A stretch of 64,000 nucleotides of DNA, taken from NCBI RefSeq assembly GCF_024679245.1, contig NC_090178.1, positions 21,351,713-21,415,712 on the forward strand, read 5' to 3'. How positions within the stretch are numbered: position 1 is the stretch's first letter; each line of letters starts with the position of its first letter. This DNA comes from Pseudorasbora parva (lineage: Eukaryota; Chordata; Actinopteri; Cypriniformes; Gobionidae). The position numbers were made by a program, and so were the translations under genes. The notes beneath the pieces are model-generated. The model saw nothing but the letters and a program-made list of their open reading frames with translations. It ran no database searches and was not told the DNA's origin. This document shows, piece after piece, positions 10,859-20,146 of this stretch.

Positions 10859-10978
10859 ATATGGAAGATAAGTGGAATTCAGTCTACAACTACATATCGG
10901 TGGGATCATACCCGGATGGGTATGATAAGTCCAAAAAGCAGAACCTACGAAGATATGCACTGAAATTCAATCTAAAAG
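10859..10978 (+). CDS. candidate coding exon, unknown (integrase-like N-terminus?)
   Basis: A pyrimidine tract and AACAG precede 10859, an ATG follows at 10861, and AAAAG|GTATCA is the donor at 10979. It encodes 39 residues (MEDKWNSVYNYISVGSYPDG, then YDKSKKQNLRRYALKFNLK) ending in phase 1. The KQNLRRYALKF-type sequence recalls the start of the HHCC zinc-finger region of Ginger-type or GIN1/KRBA2-type integrases, but this is from memory and weak. A direct splice to the exon at 19351 would hit a stop at once, so it is probably a separate, truncated gene. No downstream partner exon was found before the Gypsy insertion at 11422. Confidence 0.4.
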
Positions 10979-11416
10979 GTATCAATCATAGCCTATTTGT
11001 TTAATTATACATGTTGGAATCTTGATTTTCTTTTACAACAATGTCCTTTTAATGTAAATGTTCTTATTCACGCCCAATTTAGTGAACGTGCGTTTTTTTC
11101 TCTTTTTCACGCTTTTTCTAAGTGTTATGTTGCTTGTGTCTATTCTCAGAATAAACAAATTAAATGCAAATAGCTCTAATATACGACCGAAATTAGACTG
11201 TAAAAATATAAAGGCACATGAATTTCAGTATAGGCTAATTTCAGCTTAATAGATTTTAGCTACTTATACTTAAGACTTTTTTTTACTTAGTTTTACAAAA
11301 ACTAATTCTGCGTTTTTGTTTAGTTTTTTGTTATTATTGCACATGTCCTCCTTTTTATGTATTAATGAATACATTTAATAAACTAATTAAAACAATCTTT
11401 ATAAATTTCAATATTA
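10979..11416. other. no feature seen
   Basis: AT-rich sequence between the candidate exon and the Gypsy target-site duplication. Nothing recognised. Confidence 0.6.
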
Positions 11417-11421
11417 CAAGG

Positions 11422-11790
11422 TGTGGCAAGGGGGGCGTGGTTTAGCGAGGTCTGTAGCGGGAGAGAGAGCCGCGGGACGAGCAGTAAGTGAGTGGGTTGG
11501 ACGCAGATTGATAACACCTGTATCTTGTTCCAGTAATGGGCGTGGAGAGAGGATAAAACGCCAGTGGAACCGGAAGCGAGAGAGAGAGAGAGACCAGACG
11601 GTTAATGCCACTCACACCCAGAGACTGAGTTACTGGAAGCCGGAAGTGCCGACCCGGAAGTGATCGTTGTTCATGAGAATCAACACCGTTGTGTGTGTTA
11701 CTTGAGTTTGAGTTGTAAATAAAGAGAAGCATCAACCGTCCAGCTGACCCCGTGTCCTCTTCCTTCCTCACACTCACGAACTTTGTTACA
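11422..11790 (+). repeat. 5' LTR of Gmr1-like element
   Basis: Starts TGTGGCAAGG and ends CTTTGTTACA. It contains AATAAA near 11716-11721 as a poly(A) signal and matches the copy at 15503-15887 almost throughout. A 17-bp difference reflects a duplicated GAGAGAGAGCCGCGGGA-like unit in the 3' copy. Confidence 0.93.
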
Positions 11791-11791
11791 C

Positions 11792-11809
11792 TGGTGCCGA
11801 AACCCGGGA
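11792..11809 (+). other. primer binding site
   Basis: TGGTGCCGAAACCCGGGA lies one base after the 5' LTR. The leading TGG pairs with a tRNA CCA end. The tRNA species was not assigned. Confidence 0.75.
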
Positions 11810-11833
11810 AGGAAGCAGGACAGCGCCGCCGCC

Positions 11834-13909
11834 ATGCAGCCGTCTTCCGCCACGCCATTTGCAGGTATCATCACCACTCTCGCGGCCCTCCACCGCGACC
11901 AACATCAAGCCATGCTGGACCTTCGGACCGACCAGGAGCGCCGCTTTGCGGCGATTGTCCAAGGCCAGCAAGAGGACCGCGAGAGGTTCCGGAGCTGGCT
12001 TGATCGGGAGGCTCGCACCGAGGCCGCCGGGCAGGATAGCGCACCGGTCCACGTGCCCCTACACAAGATGGGGCCGCAAGATGACCCGGAGGCCTTTATA
12101 GAACTGTTCCAAAAATCGGCGGAGGCCTGCGGGTGGCCCCGGGCACAGTGGCCGGTGCGCCTCATCCCATTGCTATCCGGGGAGGCCCAGGCGGCCGCCC
12201 AACAACTGCCGGTAGCGAACCTCCTTGATTATGACGACCTCAAGCGGGCCATCATTCAGCGGGTCGGCCGGACGCCTGAACAACATCGCCAACACTTCCG
12301 CTCCCTGGAATGGAGCGAGACCGGCCGGCCCTTCGCGATGGCCCAGCAGCTCCGGGACTCATGCCACAAGTGGCTCTTGGCCGGCGGAGGCGACGTGGAC
12401 CACATCATCGACCTGGTGGTACTGGAGCAGTTCGTCGCTCGGCTTCCGAAGAAAACAGCCGAGTGGGTCCAGTGCCACCGGCCCACGTCGCTGGAGATCA
12501 ACCTGGCAGAGGATCACATGGTGGCGTGCCCGGGGGTCGGCGAACCCCCGTTAACTTTTACCTCTCTCTCTCCCCCCTCTGTTTCTCTCTCTCTCCCTAG
12601 TTCTCGCCCTCCGGGCCCTCCTCGCATTCCCCCCAGAGGCCGGGGTGGGATGCGCCCTGGACCGTTTGGGAGCTCGAGGGCCCTGCCCAGGGGAGCGGGG
12701 CTGATGGGGGCGGGAGGGGACAATGGTTCCAGTTCCACCCCCTCTCCACGCCCATTCTCCAACCCACTCCCCGCCACCGGGGCGGCAGGTAAGCCTGCGC
12801 TGGCCTGCTGGCGTTGCGGGGACCCGGATAATTTTGTGGACCGGTGTCCTAGGATGGACATCGGGACAATGATCCGGGTTCCGGACGTCCAGCGGACCAC
12901 CCCCGATCAAGCAGGAGAGTACCAAATTCCTGTGAGTATCAAGGGGGGTACATATCAGGCCTTGGTGGATTCAGGATGTAACCAAACCTCGATCCATCAA
13001 AGCAGCCTGATGCAGCCTGGGGCATTGGATACAAGCCGCGTGGTTAAGGTGCGGTGTGTGCACGGGGATGTGGTGGAATACCCGGTTGTCCCAATCACGA
13101 TACAGTTTCGGGGAGAAAAGCATAATGTAGAGGTGGCGGTTAGTCCTCACCTCCGGCATCCGCTAATTCTGGGGACGAATTGGCCCGCCTTTTCGGCGTT
13201 ATTGGGATCATTATGTGCGGATGCCGCTTGGGAGAAAAAGGCTAGGAGGGGGGCGGTGCGAGTGCAGCTTGGGGAGACTGAGACGGGACCCTTGGGGACG
13301 GCTTCAGAGGAAACGAGCGGGATCGAGAGACTGATTCTCTCAGACCGCGATGACTTCCCTCTGGAGCAGTCCCAGGATGAGACCCTAAAAAACGCCTTCC
13401 AGCAGGTCCGCACTATCGACGGCCAGTCTCTCCAACCTGCCTTGCCGGTCACTTATCCCTATTTCGCCATAATAAAAGACCGGTTGTATCAAGTGACCCA
13501 AGACACTCAGACAAAGGTAGATACAACCCAGTTGTTAGTTCCAAAGAGCCGCCGGGAAATGCTTTTCCAGGCGGCTCACTCTAATCCAATGGCGGGTCAC
13601 TTGGGACAGGCGGCCACACTGAATCGCCTTATGACCCGATTTTTTTGGCCAGGCATTCATGACAACGTGCGCAGGTGGTGCGCGTCTTGTCCGGAATGTC
13701 AGTTGGTGAATCCACTGGCCGCCCCAAAAGCGCCATTGCGCCCCCTTCCATTAATGCAGGTCCCCTTCGAGAGAATTGCGATGGACCTCATCGGGCCATT
13801 AGAGCGATCCGCACGCGGACATCGTTTTGCGTTAGTCATCGTGGACTACGCAACACGATATCCAGAAGCAGTGGCTCTCCGCAACATCTCCGCGAAGAGT
13901 GGCGTTTAG
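11834..13909 (+). pseudogene. gag-protease-integrase ORF of the Gmr1-like element
   Basis: The start is taken as the ATG at 11834 (GCCGCCATGC, a good Kozak context). Residues about 83-235 resemble the SCAN/retroviral capsid fold (DDPEAFIELFQKSAEACGW and onward); SCAN domains are known to derive from Gmr1-like gag. A zinc knuckle at about residue 325 reads CWRCGDPDNFVDRC, with N in place of the usual H. Protease has ALVDSGCN near 12966. Integrase has the HHCC finger (AAHSNPMAGH ... CASCPEC) and the first catalytic Asp (IAMDLIGPL). The frame ends at 13909 because a deletion removes the segment between NISAKS and GTAFMS, which would carry the second catalytic Asp. It is therefore a broken polyprotein. 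Confidence 0.85.
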
Positions 13910-15480
13910 GCACGGCGTTTATGTCACGTACGTTATGCGAACTGTACGGATTATTGGGCATTAAATCCATTCGAACAAGCGTCTATCACCCACAAACGGA
14001 CGGCTTGGTCGAATGGTTTAATCGCACACTTAAAACCATGATCCGTAAGTTCGTGCAGGAAGACGCCAAAAATTGGGATCGGTGGTTAGAACCCCTCTTA
14101 TTTGCCGTGCGGGAGGTCCCCCAAGCCTCCACGGGGTTTTCCCCCTTTGAGCTTCTCTACGGGCGCCAGCCACGGGGGGTGCTGGACGTCCTGCGAGAAA
14201 CTTGGGAGGACGGACCTTCTTTGGCGAAGAACGAAATTCAATATGTGCTGGACTTGCGAACAAAACTCCACACACTGGGGCGGCTATCCAGGGAGAATTT
14301 GTTACAAGCCCAGGACCGCCAGAGCCGGTCATATAACAGGGGTACGAGACTACGCAAATTCACACCGGGAGAGAAAGTGCTCGTATTACTCCCTACGTCG
14401 AGCTCGAAATTAATGTCAAAGTGGCAGGGGCCGTTTGAGGTCGCACGACAGGTCGGGGATCTCGATTATGAAGTGATACGAGCCGATAGGAACGGGGCGC
14501 GTCAAATATACCACCTCAACCTACTTAAAAAATGGAATGAGGTGGAATCAGTGTTGTTGGCAACGGTGATCGGGGGGGAGGATGATCTCGGGCCAGAGGC
14601 GAGCATCAAAGCACAATCGGTCGCGCTGGCCCCTGGTGGAGATCACCTCTCACCGTCCCAACTCACTGATTTATCAAAATTACAGGCGGAGTTCGCTGAC
14701 GTGTTCTCGCCCCTACCGGGACATACCGACTTAATTCAGCACCATATCGAGACCGAGCCGGGCGTGGTAGTTCGCAGCCGGCCGTATCGATTGCCTGAAC
14801 ACAAGAAAAAGGTGGTTCAGGAGGAATTAGGGGCAATGCTCGACATGGGAGTAATAGAGGAGTCCAACAGTGACTGGGCGAGCCCGATAGTTTTGGTTCC
14901 TAAAACCGACGGCTCGGTCAGGTTCTGTGTGGACTATCGCAAGGTGAATGCAGTGTCGAAATTCGACGCTTATCCAATGCCGCGGGTTGACGAGTTGCTT
15001 GATCGGCTGGGCACGGCTCGATTTTATTCGACATTGGACTTAACAAAGGGCTATTGGCAGATCCCCTTGTCTCCATTGTCCAAAGAAAAGACAGCTTTCA
15101 CCACGCCGTTTGGATTGCACCAATTTGTCACGCTTCCTTTCGGTTTGTTCGGGGCACCCGCTACCTTCCAGCGCCTCATGGATAGAATTTTGCGTCCCCA
15201 TGCCGCATATGCTGCTGCCTACCTGGATGATATCGTGATTTACAGTCACGATTGGCAGCGGCATATGCAGCATGTCAGGGCGGTCCTGAGGTCGCTGAGA
15301 GGAGCGGGGCTCACGGCCAATCCGAAGAAGTGTGCGATTGGGCGGGTGGAAGTAAGGTATCTGGGCTTCCACTTGGGTTATGGACAGGTGCGTCCCCAAA
15401 TTGATAAGACTGCCGCGATTGCAACCTGTCCGAGACCCAAGACCAAAAAGGAGGTAAGGCAGTTCTCGGGGGCTCCCCGG
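13910..15480 (+). pseudogene. integrase C-terminus plus reverse transcriptase of the Gmr1-like element
   Basis: Reading resumes in another frame at GTAFMSRTL (about 13912) with the integrase Glu motif (HPQTDGLVEWFNRT) and a long C-terminal region. Reverse transcriptase follows: MLDMGVIEES, FCVDYRKVN, FYSTLDLTKGYWQI, FGAPATFQRLMD and the catalytic YLDDIVIYS near 15220. Sequence after the thumb (KKEVRQF) jumps straight to the polypurine-like tract and 3' LTR, so RNase H is absent. The open frame runs on into the LTR by chance. Confidence 0.85.
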
Positions 15481-15502
15481 CCTGAGTCGGGCGGTGGGGG
15501 TA

Positions 15503-15887
15503 TGTGGCAAGGGGGGCGTGGTTTAGCGAGGTCTGCTGCGGGAGAGAGAGCCGCGGGAGAGAGAGCCGCGGGACGAGCGGTAAGTGAGTGGGTTGGACGC
15601 AGATTGATAACACCTGTATCTTGTTCCAGTAATGGGCGTGGAGAGAGGATAAAACGCCAGTGGAACCGGAAGCGAGAGAGAGAAAGAGACCGGACGGTTG
15701 ATGCCACTCACACCCAGAGACTGAGTTACCGGAAGCCGGAAGTGCCGACCCGGAAGTGATCGTTGTTCATGAGAATCAACACCGTTGTGTGTGTTACTTG
15801 AGTTTGAGTTGTAAATAAAGAGAAGCATCAACCGTCCAGCTGACCCCCGTGTCCTCTTCCTTCCTCACACTCACGAACTTTGTTACA
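15503..15887 (+). repeat. 3' LTR of Gmr1-like element
   Basis: Second LTR, preceded by a purine-rich GGCGGTGGGGGTA tract. It ends TGTTACA and is followed by the CAAGG duplication. Few substitutions against the 5' LTR suggest a recent insertion. Confidence 0.93.
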
Positions 15888-15892
15888 CAAGG

Positions 15893-16735
15893 TAACTAGA
15901 CATTATACCAGCTCCACCTTGGATCCAGCCTGTTATGAATGAAGACGTCAGATATTCCAACACCTTTGAATAAGGACTCCAGAACATCAAACATGGATGA
16001 TTATGCAACATTATCATGTTATCTGATTACTTTCTGATATCATCTCGTAACAGACTTTTGCATTTTGAACATAGAAACATGCATTATCTGTATAGCTGCT
16101 CTGATAAATGTATAGTGAAAAGCATTATTCAAGTGAATGTGAATTAAATTGCATTTAATTGAAACTCTTGCATTGTTGGTTACTGTACTATTATGCAGTT
16201 ATGGAGTTAAGAGCCATCACATTATTGAGCCATTTAGGGTTGTTAAAGTTTCATTGGTGTCTTATGTCCAGTGTGCCCAATTGATTGTCACCATGCAACA
16301 TTATGAGCAATTTTACTGTGACATTATGAAGATATGATCCCATGATTCTGAAAGGTATGATGACATACAGTTTCATGACAAATTGCCCTAGTGCACTTAA
16401 CTGTCACTATACAACATTATGAACACTTTTACTGTAACATAATATTGAGTTGTGGTTCTATGAATTTGACAGCTGTGACAAAATAGTTGCATGAGAAATT
16501 GCACTATTGGCCCAGTTGGAGGCGCTTCGCTGTCTTTGAGGGTAAATCCAATTCTAACCGGAGCCTTGTTCCTATAGTGCACTTGACTGTCACTACATCA
16601 GTACACAAAATTATGAGCACTTTTATTGCAGCATTATTGTGTTATGATTCTCAGAGATATGACATAAATAATATTAAAAAATAAGTAAATTACTTTTTAT
16701 TATTTAATTTGGAAAATGACAAAGGTCCTCCAATT
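15893..16735. repeat. degenerate tandem repeat, about 130-250 bp units
   Basis: Blocks containing TTGACTGTCACTAxACAAxA, ATTATGAGCACTTTTA and TGTGxTATGATTCT recur near 16270-16340, 16395-16470 and 16575-16650. No gene seen. Confidence 0.55.
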
Positions 16736-17085
16736 CATGTGGATGTTACTTTGACATGTAGCCTTGACTTAAGCATTGTTGCAGACCATGTTCACCCTTT
16801 CATGTAAACGTTATTCCCTGGTGGCTGTGGCAGCACAAATGCTTCAGGAATGGTCTGAGTAGTACAAAGTGTTAATTTAGCCTCCAAATTCCCAGATCTC
16901 AATCAAATCGAGCATCTGTGGGATGTGCTGAACAAACAAGTCCGGTCCATGGAGGCCCAACAGAAACTCACAGGACTTAAAGGATCTGCTCCTAACATAT
17001 TGTTGCCAGATACCACAGCACACCTTCAGAGGTCTGGAGTCCATGCCCCGACGGGTCAGAGCTGTTTTGGACCGACAATATTAGA
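16736..17085 (+). pseudogene. Tc1-like transposase, 3' half (relic)
   Basis: Matches the C-terminal half of a Tc1-like transposase gene: PPNSPDLNPIEHLWD-type sequence near 16880-16925 (frame-shifted here), a DVLNKQVRSMEAQ region, and a tail ending GRVRAVL-like near 17080. Several indels break it. Confidence 0.6.
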
Positions 17086-17835
17086 AAGGTCGTCATGTTA
17101 TGCCTGATCGGTGCATATGTTCACTCTTCGCCGTAACACGCCCCCTCATCGCTGTTCCGAGCTTGAGACGGCGCTGACTGCAGCCTGGTTTTGTGTTTCA
17201 TAAGCCCTATTCGGACTGGATTAGATTAACATGGGGACGTGGGGGTAAAGTTAATATCACCAGAGGTTCTCAGTGATTTTAGTCCCGTCCGAATGTGCCA
17301 TCTCTGTTATAATCTTCACGGACATTGTCTGTAATGATTACCGAGACTTTTACCTTCTGTAAAAAGGTACGGAAAAATGACCTGGGGTAATACTAATCCC
17401 GTTCAAATAGGCCCGCTGTAAAAATGTCAGGCAAAATCCCGTCATTTCCTGTTTAAAAGTTTAAAAAAAAGCGCATTTTGCGAACTTGGAGGCGCTTGAA
17501 GCATTCGGTTGCGTTAAGGTGGTGGGACAAATCTGTGGCAAACGTCCAGTATTCTCCGCATATCATTTAAAGCAAAAAGAAGATCAATTTATCACTTAAT
17601 AAATTATCAATTTAAAAATCACATTTTAGCTCTAGGAAAGTGTCTATTATCAACACAATCCAATGAGAATCGTTAGACTGGACCTAACTGTTTATTAAAA
17701 CACACATATATATTGGAGACGGAGTTCAGACTGGCGCTCAGGTTGTGTGTGTTTTCTCACGTGATAACGGTAACGTCATACGCACATGACGTCAAGGACG
17801 TGTGTAAAGCGAGTTACTCCTCCCACTTCTGCTAG
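17086..17835. other. repeat-rich, includes a MITE at 17204-17413
   Basis: About 17204-17413 has inverted ends (AGCCCTATTCGGACTGGATT at the left, and the reverse complement of GGCCTATTTGAACGGGATTA at the right), so it is a 210-bp MITE. Its left end also recurs inverted at 31152-31190. The remaining sequence shows no gene. Confidence 0.5.
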
Positions 17836-18378
17836 TTAATAGGCTTTGTCGGTACCAAGCGGCAACCTCCCGCGATCTCTCTTGAAGCCAATACGGAAGT
17901 AATGTAAACTGTAATTCCTCAACTGGCCACTAGGGACAGGCTCCAGAAGGGAGCAGAATCTCATTGAGCCCCATGTTAAAATTCTCAACTTTAAAGCAGA
18001 AAAAAACATGTTTACAGCCTGGTACAAATTGTGTTTTTGGCTTATATGGCTAATTTTGATCTTCATGACAACTCTGAGGGGGGTGAATTTTTTTATAACT
18101 CATTCGTTTACGTTATATAAAGCCTTAAGGTTCTGCATAATTAAGGGCGTGGTTACAAGTGGATAGCCATTTATCCGCCGTCTATAGTTATTGCGTCACC
18201 TCAGCTCCGCGCACATCCCGCCTTTTTGCCCATTTTCTGTTATCCGGGAGTGACACGCGTTGACTCGCTCACAAGATGGCAACGCCCAGCTCGCCCCTAC
18301 TTTAAGCTTCAGAACGGCTTATCGGAATCCTATGGGTGACGTCACGGACACTACGTCCATATTTTTTTACAGTCTATG
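17836..18378. repeat. dispersed repeat ending TACAGTCTATGG
   Basis: Ends in TCCATATTTTTTTACAG then TCTATGG, shared with the copy at about 4223. It directly abuts the left inverted repeat of the 6.45-kb element that starts at 18379. Confidence 0.5.
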
Positions 18379-18599
18379 GTCGGTACACGATCCGTTCCAC
18401 CTGCACGATCCGTTCTACGCATGCGTAGTAGACTCTTTAGAAAATGCGCATGCGCAAATGAAAATACTGTTTTGCAACTATTTACGACACTGCACGATCT
18501 GTTCCACGCATGCGCATATTTATACCACGAGACTTTCATTCACTCACAGCAAAAGAAAAGAGAAGCGTCTGGCTGCAGACTATGGGCGATTTTTTTTTT

Positions 18600-18855
18600 T
18601 TTTTAATGTTTATTATTATTGTTAATTACAAAGTATGACTATGGGCGAGTGGAGCATGTATGAGTATGTGCTCGGTGGGAGGGTTTGGGGTCAAATCATT
18701 GAAAATCATAAAATCATTGGCCAGAGGTTACCATCTTGTCATCATGTGCCTTGGAGATATTGGCTGATTGGACTGCTGTCAAGTTTAATACCACTGCCCC
18801 CCGCAAATCATCCACTCAGCAACAACTCGGCAACAAAGTAAGCCTATTTCCAGAG
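18600..18855 (+). other. candidate untranslated first exon of the unknown gene
   Basis: A region ending CCAGAG|GTGAGTAA (donor at 18856), lying between the left TIR and the ATG-bearing exon at 19351. An open frame at 18635-18841 (68 residues) has no recognised similarity. Start of transcription is not visible. Confidence 0.3.
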
Positions 18856-18974
18856 GTGAGTAACTTTTTATTTTTGCACAAACTGTTTAAATATTATAAC
18901 TAACTTCACGACTAAAAAAGAAATCTAATAAAAATAAAGTGATAAGGCCTAGATGACACTGAGGTTACATTGAT

Positions 18975-19330
18975 TACATGATTTTATAAAGTTGTGAAGA
19001 AATGACAGTAGCATGTAATATTTTCTGACAGGATTTGGTGTCAGAGAAGGGTTTCTGACAGAAATTTGTTTTTTTAAAGTAATTGTTCACCTTATTTCAT
19101 ATTGCATACATGATTTTTATAAAGTTGTGAAGAAATGACAGTAGCATGTAATATTTTCTGACAGGATTTGGTGTCAGAGAAGGGTTTCTGACAGAAATTT
19201 GTTTTTTTAAAGTAATTGTTCACCTTATTTCATATTGCATACATGATTTTTATAAAGTTGTGAAGAAATGACAGTAGCATGTAATATTTTCTGACAGGAT
19301 TTGGTGTCAGAGAAGGGTTTCTGACAGAAA
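18975..19330. repeat. 132/133-bp tandem repeat, 2.7 copies
   Basis: Units start at 18975, 19107 and 19240 with TACATGATTTT. They are almost identical and end 20 bp before the acceptor of the exon at 19351. Each unit contains TTTTCTGACAG followed by GATTTGGTG, which looks like a splice acceptor. Confidence 0.92.
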
Positions 19331-19350
19331 AAAAATATTTTTTCTTATAG

Positions 19351-19487
19351 AATGAAAATGGAGTTCAGAGGAAAAACAGAGAAGTTTGCCCTTTACGATG
19401 CCGTTCAGCGATATTTGGTTTACGGGCTAGTGGATGCGGCGTTGAAGAAGAAGGTCTCACGCATGGCTAAAAATTTTGCTATAAGAG
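19351..19487 (+). CDS. unknown gene, exon with ATG start
   Basis: Acceptor TTTCTTATAG at 19341-19350, then AATG; ATG at 19352. The donor is AGAG|GTAAGTGAG at 19488. It encodes 45 residues (MKMEFRGKTEKFALYDAVQR, then YLVYGLVDAALKKKVSRMAK and NFAIR) and ends in phase 1. Only this frame is open across the exon. It is not recognised. Basic residues dominate the C-terminal half, which may form a helix. It lies wholly within the TIR-bounded element. Joined directly to the exon at 19835 it meets TGA at once, so either a further exon, another splice site or a mutation intervenes. Confidence 0.45.
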
Positions 19488-19704
19488 GTAAGTGAGTGGA
19501 GACGGGTAGCAGCAGCTAGGAGTAATGGGCGGAATAGTAATTTTAGGAATATCTATTTTAAAGTCAGTCCAAAATGAAATAGAAAAAGGGCAATACAAAA
19601 AATAAATGTTTAATATCTTCAAGTGATGTGTTACAAAAAGTGCATTCATTTTGTAAAAACATTGTTTGTCTATCACAGAAAGTCATTATTTTTCTCTTTA
19701 ACAG

Positions 19705-19749
19705 TATGCCCTCTGCATCTGTACTGGTGCCATGTTTCACTTTTTGGAT
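19705..19749 (+). CDS. candidate 45-bp exon of the unknown gene
   Basis: A strong pyrimidine tract and TTTAACAG before 19705; donor GGAT|GTAAGTTG at 19750. In the frame from the previous exon it reads CPLHLYWCHVSLF. A 45-bp exon does not change phase, so it does not resolve the stop in the next exon. Low confidence. Confidence 0.3.
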
Positions 19750-19834
19750 GTAAGTTGTAGTTCATGTAATGTATGTATCCAAGAATGTTAAAAAACAAAC
19801 AATGCAAGACTCCAATATTACATGTATATTACAG

Positions 19835-19899
19835 ACTGACATACCATCTATTCGGAAGTGGTGGTGTCTCCAGATCCTGGAGAAATTCTCGATCGCAAG
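19835..19899 (+). CDS. unknown gene, exon
   Basis: Acceptor TATATTACAG at 19825-19834 and donor GCAAG|GTAGGA at 19900. In phase 0 it reads TDIPSIRKWWCLQILEKFSI plus AR, ending in phase 2. This fits exactly the phase needed by the next exon (AG|G), so exons 19835, 19986 and 23331 form one continuous frame of 163 residues. Family unknown. Confidence 0.45.
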
Positions 19900-19985
19900 G
19901 TAGGACACATTTCAAGCACTAAAACATTGCTTGCAATGTCTGCTTTACAATTGTGCTGCATTAACAGTACCATACTTTTAAATAG

Positions 19986-20097
19986 GCATGGGCAGAACTT
20001 AGGGCAGCGCTTTGCCTTCTGGACAGAGGAGGCAGAACAACTGATGGCAGGCACCCTACCACCTATTTACAGGCTTTATCGACCCCAAATAGTCAAG
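19986..20097 (+). CDS. unknown gene, exon
   Basis: Acceptor CTTTTAAATAG before 19986 and donor TCAAG|GTATGG at 20098. It encodes HGQNLGQRFAFWTEEAEQLM, then AGTLPPIYRLYRPQIVK, ending in phase 0. It contains an acidic, then proline/aromatic patch. A second frame is also open but does not fit the following exon as well. No family recognised. Confidence 0.48.
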
Positions 20098-20146
20098 GTA
20101 TGGCCAAACTAACCAGACAACCATTTCCACGTATGCATTCTATATA

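Larger units (their letters stand above)
11417..15892 (+). mobile_element. Gmr1-like Ty3/Gypsy LTR retrotransposon, internally deleted
   Basis: A complete LTR-to-LTR unit (11422-15887) flanked by 5-bp duplications CAAGG (11417-11421 and 15888-15892). The LTRs are TG...CA, 369 and 385 bp, and differ at only a handful of bases plus one short duplication. Internal order is SCAN-like gag, zinc knuckle, protease, integrase, then reverse transcriptase. Integrase before reverse transcriptase is the Copia-like order known for the Gmr1 group of deuterostome Gypsy elements. Integrase has an internal deletion with a frameshift, and RNase H is missing, so the copy is non-autonomous. Confidence 0.88.
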
